NCBI RefSeq assembly: GCF_044502415.1
Contig: NZ_CP172402.1
DNA length: 64,000 bases
Reading direction: 5' to 3' (one strand)
Source of the DNA: Haloimpatiens lingqiaonensis
GTDB taxonomy: Bacteria; Bacillota; Clostridia; Clostridiales; Clostridiaceae
The position numbers and the translations under genes are program-made. Positions 8,912 through 17,277 of the stretch are shown piece by piece (position 1 is the stretch's first letter; each line of letters starts with the position of its first letter). The notes under the pieces were generated by a model. That model ran no database searches. It saw only the letters and a list, made by a program, of their open reading frames with translations, and was not told where the DNA came from.

Positions 8912-9946
8912 TTAGATATATCTTTCTTCAAATATTTTTCTTAAAGTTTCACTTTCTCTTAATTCTTGTAATGTTATTTCTGCATGGTCTTTAGTATATC
9001 CGTTTCCTACTATCATTGTAACATCTTTTCCTACGCCTTCTGCTCCAAGTGCTGCCTTTGTAAAGCTTGTAGCCATTGAGAAGAAGTAAACTACTCCATT
9101 ATCTCTAACTGGTAATATACAAGACATTTCAGTGTTTGGTATATTTACGCAGCTTATAGATATATCCACTTCTTTTCCTTTATTAGCTTCTAATGTTTTA
9201 TTTAAAACAGCCATTGGTTCTTGTGCACTAGCTAATATAGCTTTGTGACAGAATCCCCATTTTACTAAATTATCTGCCTGCTCTTGTTTTCTTACTAAAG
9301 CTATTACATTACCAGTTGGTCCAACTCTTTTTTTAGCTTCATAGCAACAAAGCATTCCTGATTTACCAGCAGCTCCTAATACTAAAACGCTGTCTCCTGG
9401 TTTTACTAATTTTGCAGTTTGAGCTGGTGCTCCTGCTACGTCTAAAGCTGCAAGTGCAAGATTCTCTGGCATATCATCTGGAAGTTTTGCATATATTCCA
9501 CTTTCAAATAATATTGCTTGGCCCTTTATATCCACTCTATCTATTTCTGGTTTAACATCTAATATTTCTTCAATTTTTAATGGAGTAAGTGATAATGAAA
9601 CTAGAGAAGCTATTTTGTCCCCTACTTTTAAATCTCTATCTTTTAAATCTTCACCTATTTTTGCAACTGTACCTATAAACATTCCACCTGAACCTGTTAC
9701 AGGGTTTTGTTGCTTTCCTCTTTCCCCTACTATTTCCATTATTTTAGCTTTTATTTTTTCTATGTTTCCCCCTGCTTCTTCCTCAATTTGTGTAAAACTT
9801 GCTGAGTCTATATTTAGTGATTGAACATCTACTAATATTTCATTGCTGTATATCTCCATATTGTTGTCAATTTTATAAGCCGCTTGAGTTAATACTCCTT
9901 GTGGCTCAAGTACTCTGTGAGAACCGTATTTACATCCTTTTTTCAT
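8912..9946 (-). CDS. kdd: L-erythro-3,5-diaminohexanoate dehydrogenase
   Basis: Oxidatively deaminates 3,5-diaminohexanoate to 5-amino-3-ketohexanoate with NAD(P). 344 residues, with an N-terminal segment KYGSHRVLEPQGVLTQAAYK typical of Kdd and a Rossmann fold of medium-chain dehydrogenase type (VLVLGAAGKSGM). It lies 12 bases after kce and 93 bases before kamA in the lysine operon. Assignment rests on sequence character plus complete pathway context. Confidence 0.94.
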   Translation of the reverse strand: MKKGCKYGSHRVLEPQGVLTQAAYKIDNNMEIYSNEILVDVQSLNIDSASFTQIEEEAGGNIEKIKAKIMEIVGERGKQQNPVTGSGGMFIGTVAKIGEDLKDRDLKVGDKIASLVSLSLTPLKIEEILDVKPEIDRVDIKGQAILFESGIYAKLPDDMPENLALAALDVAGAPAQTAKLVKPGDSVLVLGAAGKSGMLCCYEAKKRVGPTGNVIALVRKQEQADNLVKWGFCHKAILASAQEPMAVLNKTLEANKGKEVDISISCVNIPNTEMSCILPVRDNGVVYFFSMATSFTKAALGAEGVGKDVTMIVGNGYTKDHAEITLQELRESETLRKIFEERYI

Positions 9947-9958
9947 GATAAATCCCCC

Positions 9959-10780
9959 TTATTTTTTTAATCCTAGTATTTCTCTTGCCTCATCTGGTGT
10001 AGCTATTTCTCTTCCAAATTCCTTTGCAAGTCTAACAGCTTTTTCTACTAGCTCTGCATTGGATTTAGCAAGTACGCCCTTTGATAAATACACATTATCT
10101 TCAAATCCAACTCTTACATGACCACCCATTAATATAGCCATAGCTGCCATTGGGAATTGATTTCTGCCTATACCAGATACTGTGAAGGTAGATCCTTCTG
10201 GTATGCTCCCTGCCATAAACACAAGATCTCTTGGCTCTGCGCTTATTCCACCATTAACTCCCATAACGAAATTAAAATGCATTGGAGTCTTTATATATCC
10301 CTTCTTACAAAGCCTTTTAGCCATGTCTATCATACCTTTGTCAAAAACCTCTACCTCTGGTTTTATTCCTAAGGCTATCATTTTTTCCCCAAACTCTTTT
10401 ATGGTATTTTCAGTGTTTACGAATATTTCATCTCCACCAAAATTGCATGTACCACAATCCAATGTAGCCATTTCTGGCTTTAACTCTGTAGGTTGCAGCC
10501 TTTCAGCATTTGTCATGCCCACAGCTCCTCCAGTAGATGGTTGTACGATTACATCAGGACATCTTTTCTTAATTTCATCTATACACGCCTTAAATCTTTC
10601 TTTTGATTGAGTTGGTGTGCCGTCATCTTCTCTAACATGTAAATGTATTATGCTTGCTCCTGCTTTATAGGCTTTTTCAGCCTCATCTCCTATTTCCTGC
10701 ACAGTATAAGGTATTGCAGGATTGTGTTCCTTTGTAACTTCTGCCCCACATATAGCTGCCGTAATTATAAGTTTTTCCAA
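9959..10780 (-). CDS. kce: 3-keto-5-aminohexanoate cleavage enzyme
   Basis: BKACE-family (DUF849) metalloenzyme that, with acetyl-CoA, cleaves 3-keto-5-aminohexanoate to 3-aminobutyryl-CoA and acetoacetate. I place the start at TTG 10780 because GGGGGTG lies 6 bases upstream. That gives 273 residues and puts the zinc ligands at His46 and His48 (IIHLHVRED), their known positions in Kce. It lies directly upstream of kdd. A gap of about 205 bases with repeats separates it from kal. Confidence 0.95.
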   Translation of the reverse strand: MEKLIITAAICGAEVTKEHNPAIPYTVQEIGDEAEKAYKAGASIIHLHVREDDGTPTQSKERFKACIDEIKKRCPDVIVQPSTGGAVGMTNAERLQPTELKPEMATLDCGTCNFGGDEIFVNTENTIKEFGEKMIALGIKPEVEVFDKGMIDMAKRLCKKGYIKTPMHFNFVMGVNGGISAEPRDLVFMAGSIPEGSTFTVSGIGRNQFPMAAMAILMGGHVRVGFEDNVYLSKGVLAKSNAELVEKAVRLAKEFGREIATPDEAREILGLKK

Positions 10781-10796
10781 TGTATACACCCCCAAG

Positions 10797-10875
10797 TTAG
10801 TGGGCTAGGGGACCAGTGGGCTAGGGGGCTAGTATAAAACTTAACCTTCTAGCTAATTACTACACTGGGCCACTA
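10797..10875. repeat. GTGGGCTAGGGG-type tandem repeat
   Basis: Degenerate short units (AGTGGGCTAGGGG, CCAGTGGGCTAGGG, GGGCTAGTAT, then CACTAGCTAACTAC) lie inside the lysine operon between kal and kce. The same vocabulary appears at 37040-37066. No coding potential. It would be transcribed as part of the operon. Confidence 0.65.
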
Positions 10876-10921
10876 GCTAACTACACTATAATTATTTTTA
10901 CTATTTAACTTATTATTTAGC

Positions 10922-10995
10922 TCAACCTTCGCACATAAATTTCAAGCTCTACATTAGATTAATAAGCGTTTTTAATTTATAACTGCCAAAGTTGA
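10922..10995. repeat. Family B MITE-like element, short form
   Basis: Inverted ends TCAACCTTCGCA and TGCCAAAGTTGA enclose about 50 bases with the segment ATTAGATTAATAA, which recurs at 20380 and 50660. ATTATTTA lies on both sides (10912-10919 and 10996-11003), consistent with a target duplication that has one indel. The right copy touches the kal stop codon. Confidence 0.65.
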
Positions 10996-11000
10996 ATTAT

Positions 11001-11381
11001 TTACTTTCTTTGCTTGTCCTTTGGAACTACGCAGGTTCCACTGGCTTTACATACAACTATAGGCTCTTCTAAAACATCTGCTGCAGAGTCATTTAAGTCT
11101 GTTCTTGGCACTATAACCTTTCTTGCTTCGAAAACCATTTTTCTTGATGAGTTTCCTTCGCTTACTATTTCCCCTTCTGCTTCTATATAGTCACCAGCAT
11201 AAACTGGAGCTAAAAATTCTACGCTGTCATAAGCTCTAAATAGTCCTTCATCTCCATCGTGTTTTATTAAAAGTTCTGTGGCCACATCGCCAAAAAGTTG
11301 CAACATTCTTGCCCCGTCTACTAGATTTCCACCATAATGAGCATCATGGCTGCTCATTCTCATTCTTATTAAAGCCTTCAT
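11001..11381 (-). CDS. kal: 3-aminobutyryl-CoA ammonia-lyase
   Basis: Removes ammonia from 3-aminobutyryl-CoA to give crotonyl-CoA, which then feeds butyrate formation. A small hot-dog-fold protein with SSHDAHYGGNLVDGARML (residues about 8-25), typical of Kal. I prefer the second ATG (11381; 126 residues) because GGGGG lies 7 bases before it, while the first ATG (11387) is almost on top of that site. It is the first gene of the operon, directly behind the lysine riboswitch. CoA-transferase genes often found with this set are not in the window. Confidence 0.93.
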   Translation of the reverse strand: MKALIRMRMSSHDAHYGGNLVDGARMLQLFGDVATELLIKHDGDEGLFRAYDSVEFLAPVYAGDYIEAEGEIVSEGNSSRKMVFEARKVIVPRTDLNDSAADVLEEPIVVCKASGTCVVPKDKQRK

Positions 11382-11418
11382 TTCCATACCCCCAAGAAAA
11401 TTATTAGTTTTGTAAAAT

Positions 11419-11477
11419 ATAAAAAGCTATTTATGCAATGAAAAGATTTTAATGTCTTTTTCATTACATAAATAGCT
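11419..11477 (-). terminator. Riboswitch-controlled terminator of the lysine operon
   Basis: On the minus strand GCUAUUUAUGUAAU pairs with AUUGCAUAAAUAGC, extended by GAAAAAGA/UCUUUUC, and is followed by UUUUUAUAUUUU. The whole 5' arm includes the 3' strand of riboswitch helix P1 (11466-11476), so P1 and the terminator cannot form together. Confidence 0.88.
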
Positions 11478-11645
11478 CTTCATAACATAAGTCATGACAA
11501 TTAAGAAATATTTACACTTCTTAACCAAAGATTTATTCAAGAACAAATAAAACTTTTCGGCAGATAAGCCCTTCATTTTTAACCTTGAAGGTTCTTCTTC
11601 TTAACATTTAAAAATTACCGCAAATCTGCTCCTCTATTTATGTAC
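11466..11645 (-). promoter_or_regulatory. Lysine riboswitch (L box), predicted ON switch
   Basis: The minus strand carries the L-box landmarks: AGAGGAGC after a P1 strand, GCCGAA followed by UUUUAUUUG, UUGAAUAAAUCUUUGG, and GUCAUGA before the closing P1 strand. P1 is 11 perfect pairs (UACAUAAAUAG, 11645-11635, with CUAUUUAUGUA, 11476-11466). Most lysine riboswitches turn biosynthesis or uptake off. Here the P1 3' strand doubles as the terminator arm, so lysine binding should prevent termination and induce the catabolic operon. Confidence 0.9.
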
Positions 11646-11678
11646 ATTTTTTAGTTTGTTTTTTAATTCACAATAACA

Positions 11679-11707
11679 TTATAATATTAGCCTCTCTTCT
11701 AGTCAAT
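11679..11707 (-). promoter_or_regulatory. Promoter of the lysine fermentation operon
   Basis: Minus-strand -35 TTGACT (11702-11707), 17-base spacer, -10 TATAAT (11679-11684). Transcription would begin about 25-30 bases before riboswitch P1. Confidence 0.85.
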
Positions 11708-11780
11708 ATATTTTTCAGAAAATTAAAATGTTTAACACTATTTAGAAAAGATTAATTATTAAAACTAGTGTTCAATAAAA

Positions 11781-11808
11781 TTAGCCCTTGTATAAAAGCA
11801 AGGGCTAA
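11781..11808 (-). terminator. Intrinsic terminator of the small gene at 11833
   Basis: Stem TTAGCCCTTG/CAAGGGCTAA with an 8-base loop, followed on the minus strand by TTTTATT. Confidence 0.8.
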
Positions 11809-11832
11809 TTCTACTATATTTATTTTTACTGT

Positions 11833-11997
11833 TTATCTTCTTTTTTCGCGAGCAGATTCATTCTTGCCTAATTTTTTTGATTCGTTATTTGCACCTATTT
11901 CCTTTGACATTTCAACTTCCATGTCTCTCATTTCTGATTTTGTTTTTGGGTTTACCTTTTTATTATCCTTATTATTTTTATTATTTTTATGTGCCAT
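11833..11997 (-). CDS. Small hydrophilic Lys/Asn-rich protein, 54 aa
   Basis: Reads MAHKNNKNNKDNKKVNPKTK, then EMRDMEVEMSKEIGANNESK and a basic tail ending AREKRR. No membrane segment or cysteine. The composition and the MSKEIGAN segment are reminiscent of minor acid-soluble spore proteins, but I do not recognise the family. The nearest good ribosome site, GGGAGG, lies about 42 bases upstream of the ATG, separated from it by a hairpin (GTTACAGAT/ATCTGTAAC, 12003-12034) that would bring the two together. A terminator follows the gene. It is real or regulatory rather than noise, in my view. Confidence 0.6.
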   Translation of the reverse strand: MAHKNNKNNKDNKKVNPKTKSEMRDMEVEMSKEIGANNESKKLGKNESAREKRR

Positions 11998-12166
11998 GAA
12001 TTTTGTTACAGATTATGCTATGCAAGCATCTGTAACCATCCTCCCTTCATTTATGTTTTTATAGTTCTAATTTTCCCTAAAAACATAAAAATATGCACAA
12101 AAATAATATTTAATCCCTACTTATTATTTTATATATTTATTGCAGCTGAACTTCCTAGCATGGATA

Positions 12167-13039
12167 CTACAAATCTCTTCCATTACCTATAAAACATAAA
12201 GATAGCATGTCCGGCCCTGTATGTGAAGCTATAACAGGTCCTACAAAATTTATCATAGTATCCTTAACTCCAAACTCTTCTTTAACTGTCCTCTCTAGGT
12301 TAGTTGCATCCTCTACACAATCCCCATGACTTATCATGATTATTTGATTCTCAGGTTCTTTAGCTCTTTCCTCAAACTTTTCAAGAAGATACTTTATAGC
12401 CTTTTTTCTTCCTCTAACATTTGTTACATTTATAAGTTTTCCCTCATTATTTATAAATATAATAGGATTTATTTTCATCAATGTACCTATGGTTGCAGCT
12501 GTAGCAGATATCCTTCCACCATATCTTAAATGCTTCAATGTTCCCACCATAAACCAGTGATTTATATTTAATTTATTATTTTCAACCCATTTTATTATTT
12601 CTTCCCTTGAACATCCTTTTTTCATCATCTCTACTGCATTATATACCAATATTCCTTGGCCTATACATGCACTCTTACTGTCTATTATAGTTATATCCGC
12701 ATCTTTATATTCCTCAAGTACACTTTCCTTAGCCATATTGGCACTATTTATTGTTCCACTTATAGCAGAAGACATGCCTATATATATGATAGATTTACCC
12801 TCTTTTATAAACTTAGTAAAAACTTCAGTAAACTGATATACATTTACTTGAGATGTAGTTGGCATCTCACCATTTCTTAATCCATCATAAAACTGCCTAT
12901 AAGTAAAGGTTTTTCCAAAATCATCTTTGTAATCAGAATTATTAAAATGACAAGTTAAACTTACAAAAGGTATATTATTTTCTTCAATATACGATAAAGG
13001 TAAATCACAACTTGAATCTGTCATTATTATAAAATCCAT
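12167..13039 (-). CDS. DegV-family fatty-acid-binding protein
   Basis: 290 residues with the DegV start (FIIMTDSSCDLPLSYIEENN), the STSQ-type loop (MPTTSQVN), SSAISGT, a C-terminal HGD motif and SHTGPDMLSLCF. Members bind a single fatty acid; bacterial relatives (FakB) present it to the kinase FakA for phosphorylation. Without a fakA in the window, the exact partner is unknown. The upstream neighbour is an IS607-type element whose right end abuts the ribosome site AGAAGG, so the native promoter may have been displaced. Confidence 0.88.
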   Translation of the reverse strand: MDFIIMTDSSCDLPLSYIEENNIPFVSLTCHFNNSDYKDDFGKTFTYRQFYDGLRNGEMPTTSQVNVYQFTEVFTKFIKEGKSIIYIGMSSAISGTINSANMAKESVLEEYKDADITIIDSKSACIGQGILVYNAVEMMKKGCSREEIIKWVENNKLNINHWFMVGTLKHLRYGGRISATAATIGTLMKINPIIFINNEGKLINVTNVRGRKKAIKYLLEKFEERAKEPENQIIMISHGDCVEDATNLERTVKEEFGVKDTMINFVGPVIASHTGPDMLSLCFIGNGRDL

Positions 13040-13044
13040 AAAAC

Positions 13045-13198
13045 CTTCTGCTACTCAAAATATGGTCAAATGTATCCATATTGAGATTATTACTGCTTCA
13101 ATGTACTCTGCTTTGCCGAAGCTACTACAGTTTGTATAGCACTCCACAGTCGTTAATTCCCCAAATAGCCTTGGGTACATATATAAGTGCTTGTTTAA
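13045..13198 (-). ncRNA. Likely TnpB guide RNA (omega/reRNA) region
   Basis: About 150 non-coding bases after the tnpB stop. They are GC-richer than the surroundings and structured, for example CTCAATATGG/CCATATTTTGAG around 13050-13080. By family analogy the guide RNA of TnpB spans the 3' end of tnpB and this right end, with the guide starting at the element border. The position is inferred; I cannot fix its ends. Confidence 0.4.
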
Positions 13199-14368
13199 TT
13201 AAGCTATCTTATATTCTTTTGCATTAGCTAAATTTATTGAAGCATTTAAATCTCTATCAATAGAAAGTCCACAACTGCATTTATAAACTCTATCAGATAG
13301 TTTTAAATCTTTTTTATATGCTCCACAACAACTACATATTTTACTACTAGGATAGAATCTATCAACTATCCTTATTTCAATATTGTTTTGCTTGGCTTTT
13401 GAAATAAGCTTACTTCTAAATTCATAAAACTTCTGCCCAGCAACTGTTTTAGCTAAATGTCTATTCTTCATCATTCCACTTACATTTAAATCTTCGATAG
13501 TTATAAAACTTGGCTTTTGTTTTATTAACTCACTTACCGTTTTATTTATATAATCAGTTCTTATATTTGTAAGTCTTTGATGAAGTTTTTGCACCTTGAC
13601 TATTTGTTTTTGGATATTTTGACGAGTAGCTTCTCCTTTCTCAATATTATTTCTTAATTTCAAGCTCTCATATTTCCTTGAAAGCTTTCTTTGCTCACGT
13701 TTTAGTTTCTTTTCTGCTTTTTTAACTCTTTTAGTTTTGTTAATATTCTTTTTAGTTAAGCCATTATTACAAATTGCAAAATTCTTTAATCCAAGGTCTA
13801 CGCCTATTCCTTCTGAATAAGGTTTATTGTCTAATTTTATAGCTTCTTCAACTAAAATTGAAACAAAATATCTATCTGCTTTTTGGCTTACTGTACCACT
13901 TTTAACTATAGCGTTAACTGGAATGTATCCAAATTCTTTTAATCTAACCCAACCTAAGGTTGGAACTTTAACCCTATGTCTTTCAATAGCCCAATCTGTT
14001 TTATTATTCTTTGGAAAGTAAGCTTTAACATCTTGGTTTTTCTTTTTCTTAAATTTAGGAAAGCCGCTTTCCCCTTTAAAGAATTTCTTGAATGCTTTTT
14101 CTCCATTCATAATGGCTTGTTTAGTAGCTTTGGAAGACACTTCTTTAATCCAAGCTTTGTCAGGATTATTAGGAATATATTTGTTATTAAGCCATTTAGA
14201 AAAATCCATACCACTAATAAATTTTTTCTCTTTTTCGTAAACTTCTTTATTATGAGCAATATAAAAGTTGTATATAAACCTACTTACACCAATAGTTTGA
14301 TGAATTTTAGTTATCTGTTCTTCTGTTGGTTTAATTTCTATTTTGTATGCTTTTTTCAACTTCTTCAT
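13199..14368 (-). CDS. tnpB: RNA-guided endonuclease TnpB (IS607 type)
   Basis: 389 residues. The RuvC residues are all present: Asp in GIGVDLGLKN, Glu in ITIEDLNV and Asp in SIDRDLNAS. The zinc ribbon CSCCGAYKKD...YKCSCG is intact, as is the N-terminal wedge/HTH region (YKIEIKPTEEQITKIHQTIG). TnpB uses a guide RNA from the element's right end to cut donor sites after excision. All catalytic residues are kept, so it should be nuclease-active, not a repressor-type derivative. The companion tnpA is truncated, so the element probably cannot move without help. Ribosome site AGGAAG just before the ATG. Confidence 0.93.
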   Translation of the reverse strand: MKKLKKAYKIEIKPTEEQITKIHQTIGVSRFIYNFYIAHNKEVYEKEKKFISGMDFSKWLNNKYIPNNPDKAWIKEVSSKATKQAIMNGEKAFKKFFKGESGFPKFKKKKNQDVKAYFPKNNKTDWAIERHRVKVPTLGWVRLKEFGYIPVNAIVKSGTVSQKADRYFVSILVEEAIKLDNKPYSEGIGVDLGLKNFAICNNGLTKKNINKTKRVKKAEKKLKREQRKLSRKYESLKLRNNIEKGEATRQNIQKQIVKVQKLHQRLTNIRTDYINKTVSELIKQKPSFITIEDLNVSGMMKNRHLAKTVAGQKFYEFRSKLISKAKQNNIEIRIVDRFYPSSKICSCCGAYKKDLKLSDRVYKCSCGLSIDRDLNASINLANAKEYKIA

Positions 14369-14374
14369 CTTCCT

Positions 14375-14542
14375 TTATCTTTTTCTTATATTTTCTTTAT
14401 ATTGTTCATAAGTATAATATCTCCTATTTGTTGGTGTTCTAAACGCTTTTAATATTACTTCGTTATCCCATCGTTGCAATGTTCTAATTGATACATTAAT
14501 TAATTCTACAAACTCATTTGGTTTATAGTTATTATTTTTCAA
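14375..14542 (-). pseudogene. tnpA: IS607 TnpA serine recombinase, N-terminal remnant
   Basis: 55 codons from TTG 14542 (GGAAGTGAG upstream) read NYKPNEFVELINVSIRTLQR, then a TNRRYYTYEQY segment, ending IRKR-stop. This is the MerR-like DNA-binding head of IS607 TnpA. The serine catalytic domain (about 140 residues in full-length proteins) is absent, and tnpB starts six bases after the stop. Either a deletion product or a shortened DNA-binding protein. Confidence 0.8.
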
Positions 14543-14711
14543 ATGTACTCACTTCCTTTTCGTAAGCACATTTTACTATTTCTAAGTACATCTGTATATA
14601 CTTTTAGCAACTAAAGGTATCCTCCTTTTATGTAAATTTATTATTATATAATTACATTATATAGCAATTTTAAACAATTTCAAAATATTATTATCTGAAT
14701 TTACACAAATA

Positions 14712-14811
14712 AGGGACTGTGGCATTAAGAAATTCATATACAGTATATTGGTTTGAAATTTAATATCAAACTCAATGTGTTGTAAAATTTATTCTTAATG
14801 CAACAGTCCCT
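14712..14811. repeat. Family C long-hairpin element, copy 1
   Basis: About 100 bp with ends AGGGACTGT and ACAGTCCCT and sub-terminal GCATTAAGAA/TTCTTAATGC. It folds into one long hairpin just after the M23 peptidase gene and probably acts as a terminator. Related copies at 31561 and 49272. The ends resemble those of some IS transposons (GGGxCTGTxGCATTAAG), suggesting a non-autonomous derivative. Confidence 0.75.
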
Positions 14812-14816
14812 ATGTA

Positions 14817-15995
14817 TTACTTTAGATATTCTATTGGATTTATAGGTGTTCCATTTTTTCTGACCTCAAAATGCAAGTGGGGACCAGTACTTCTTCCAGT
14901 GTTGCCTACCTTTGCAATTATATTATTTTCTTCTACCTTATCCCCTACTTTAACTAATAATTCATTGCAGTGTGCATATCTAGTTTCTAATCCATTACCA
15001 TGATCGATTATAACTATTTTGCCATATCCATCCTGCCACCCTGAAAAGGTAATAGTTCCCGCATAAGCTGCATATATAGGGCTTCCTATGGCAGAAGCTA
15101 TATCTATTCCATTATGCATTCTCCCCCATCTCATACCAAATCCAGAGCTTATACTTCCTCTAGATGGTTTGGAAAAACAAGTTGCTCCTAGCACTGCTGG
15201 ATTTTTGGAACCTACTACTATGATCTTATCCTTGCTACTTTTTATAACTTTTTCACCTATAAATTGTCTATTTACTATCTTTTCATTTTTAACAGTTACT
15301 TTAGAATATACATCTTTTAATCCCTTTTCCCCTTGCTGTTTAATTTCTCTTTTTCCCTTTAACATTTGATCTGATGCCTTCATTACTGTGCTTGGCATAA
15401 TCTCTTTTCTTTCTTCTACTACGGATGTAAACTCTACATTTATAAGCTTATGCTTATTTAAAATCGCTTTAGCAATCTTTTCTCTAGAAGCTTTTTTATC
15501 TATACAAATTTTACTTAAAGGTACTCTACACTTTTTTAGCTTTACATTGTCTATCTTAAAATCATTTATACTCTTTAATTTTAATATTTCTTTGTATTTA
15601 TTTTTAACTTCTTCCTTAGCAAGGTTATATTCTTTTTCATTGTCTAAAGAACCTAAATATTCTTCTTTACAAAATACTCCATAGGTTTCTACTGTCATAT
15701 TAGTATTTTTAAAGAAATTATTTATTATACTTTCCTCACAGGATAACCCCCTTCTTTTTAAATTCATTTTTAAAACTATGGTATCTTTTCCGTTTTTATT
15801 GGTAAATCTTCTATCTATTCCTTCATTTATCTTCTTTTCTAATTTAGTATAGGTTTTTTTATTCTTAACTATCCCTATACTATTGCCATTTAATAATACT
15901 TCATAAGACTTATTACTAAGTATGTTATAATATAATAAGCATACACAAATAGCAATAAAACCTATGCTAATATATTTTTTGCTTTTTTTACTCAA
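14817..15995 (-). CDS. Membrane-anchored M23 (LytM) peptidase with G5-like region
   Basis: 392 residues. One N-terminal membrane segment (YISIGFIAICVCLLYYNIL, about 9-27), a long lysine-rich extracellular region, a G5-like segment (VKNEKIVNRQFIGEKVI) and a C-terminal M23 domain. The zinc ligands are visible: HNGIDIA and GPHLHFE, plus the SGFGMRWGRMH start. Such enzymes cleave peptidoglycan cross-links, often during cell separation or sporulation. Start TTG 15995 with a weak GGTAAAAG site. Single gene, followed by a family C hairpin. Confidence 0.9.
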   Translation of the reverse strand: MSKKSKKYISIGFIAICVCLLYYNILSNKSYEVLLNGNSIGIVKNKKTYTKLEKKINEGIDRRFTNKNGKDTIVLKMNLKRRGLSCEESIINNFFKNTNMTVETYGVFCKEEYLGSLDNEKEYNLAKEEVKNKYKEILKLKSINDFKIDNVKLKKCRVPLSKICIDKKASREKIAKAILNKHKLINVEFTSVVEERKEIMPSTVMKASDQMLKGKREIKQQGEKGLKDVYSKVTVKNEKIVNRQFIGEKVIKSSKDKIIVVGSKNPAVLGATCFSKPSRGSISSGFGMRWGRMHNGIDIASAIGSPIYAAYAGTITFSGWQDGYGKIVIIDHGNGLETRYAHCNELLVKVGDKVEENNIIAKVGNTGRSTGPHLHFEVRKNGTPINPIEYLK

Positions 15996-16284
15996 AACTT
16001 TTACCGTCTTTTCCTACATAGTATATATCTTAATTATATTATGCAGACTTAACGGTCTTCAGCTCCTTTCACAATTAATTTTAACCTTTTAGGTTAATTA
16101 TTTATTTAGTCACTTTCTTAATATGCCCTAAAAATGAAATTTTTATTTAAAACAACAAATTTATCATTTGATATTTTAAAGATTTTGAGTTAAAATTCAT
16201 TAGCAAAGATTATAATATTTTTATTTTGCAAAATTAACATATGTAATATATAACATTGTATAAATTAGGAAGGATTGATTTTCC

Positions 16285-17277
16285 ATGGGTACTTTCGTTT
16301 TCAAAAATAAAATTTATGAATATACGCCTGTAAGTAACATTTTTATAGAGAAATATATGCCTAAAGCTAGAGGAGAATTTGTTAAAGTATACCTTTTAGG
16401 ATTAAAATACTGCATTTCTGGAGAATTAGGAGTAAATTCCTCCATGATGGCATCTACATTAAATCTTCTAGAAAGCGATATAATGAATGCTTTAAACTAC
16501 TGGAATGACGAAGAAGTAATAAAGCTAATACCTATAGATAATATGGGTAACTTCAATATAGACTTTTTAGATTTAAAGAGCAGCGGTGAAGAGGAGGATG
16601 TAGAGAAGGTTAATTTATTACAAGAACTAAATAAAAGCTCCATAAAAGATATGCTTCAAGACATAGAAAAACTTGTGGGAAGACCTCTATCCCCTAGGGA
16701 AATGACTATGTACTTAAGTTGGCAAAAGGACTTTGGATTTACTCCAGAAATAATACTTCTCTTAATTCAATATTGTATTTCAAAGGGAAAAACAGACTAT
16801 AGATATATAGAAAAAATAGCCATATCTTGGAATGATGAAAATATAAAAAATGTAGAAGATGCTCAAACTTATATAAAGAAACACGAAGATAAGTGGATTA
16901 AGATAAAAAAGATACTTAACTATCTAGGTATCAAATCCACAGATATTATGAAGCCTCAAGAGCAAATGATAGATAAATGGATAAATGTATATAAATTTAA
17001 TTTAGAAATCATATATAAGGCTTGTGATATTTGCTTTGAAAGAATAAATAAAGCTGACTTTAAATATATAGATGGAATTCTAAATAGCTGGTTCAAGGAA
17101 AACATAAAAACTTTAGAGGATATAGAAAAAAGAGATAAGAAAAAAACTAGTTCCTACTCACCAGCTAAGAAAACTTCGTATAATAATGCTAAAAATAGCA
17201 CCTTCAACGATTACTCTCAACGTCAATATGACTACGATGAGCTAGAAAAAAAATTATTAGGATGGGATAATGAATGA
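16285..17277 (+). CDS. DnaD-like replication initiation protein
   Basis: 330 residues. An N-terminal winged-helix region (residues 20-85) is followed by a DnaB_2/DnaD-type domain (GRPLSPREMTMYLSWQKDFG, about 132-190, and a second copy near 210-285 ending YIDGILNSWF). The tail is polar and low-complexity (KKTSSYSPAKKTSYNNAKN). DnaD-type proteins help load the replicative helicase at initiation or restart. It overlaps the next gene, a DnaC/DnaI-like loader, by 4 bases, so the two are one unit. Ribosome site AGGAAGG. Confidence 0.87.
   Translation: MGTFVFKNKIYEYTPVSNIFIEKYMPKARGEFVKVYLLGLKYCISGELGVNSSMMASTLNLLESDIMNALNYWNDEEVIKLIPIDNMGNFNIDFLDLKSSGEEEDVEKVNLLQELNKSSIKDMLQDIEKLVGRPLSPREMTMYLSWQKDFGFTPEIILLLIQYCISKGKTDYRYIEKIAISWNDENIKNVEDAQTYIKKHEDKWIKIKKILNYLGIKSTDIMKPQEQMIDKWINVYKFNLEIIYKACDICFERINKADFKYIDGILNSWFKENIKTLEDIEKRDKKKTSSYSPAKKTSYNNAKNSTFNDYSQRQYDYDELEKKLLGWDNE

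Larger units (their letters stand above)
13045..14570 (-). mobile_element. IS607-type element, tnpA-truncated
   Basis: Contains an intact tnpB (13199-14368) preceded by the HTH remnant of the serine-recombinase tnpA. IS607 elements lack inverted ends and insert at GG dinucleotides, so exact borders cannot be read directly; the limits given are approximate. The right side (13045-13198) should encode the tnpB guide RNA. Confidence 0.6.

Noticed and set aside
10157..10610. Plus-strand frames opposite kce
   Set aside because: Shadows of a strongly supported gene, without ribosome sites.
13199..14368. TnpB as a domesticated, nuclease-dead repressor (TldR type)
   Set aside because: The Asp-Glu-Asp RuvC residues and the zinc ribbon are all present.
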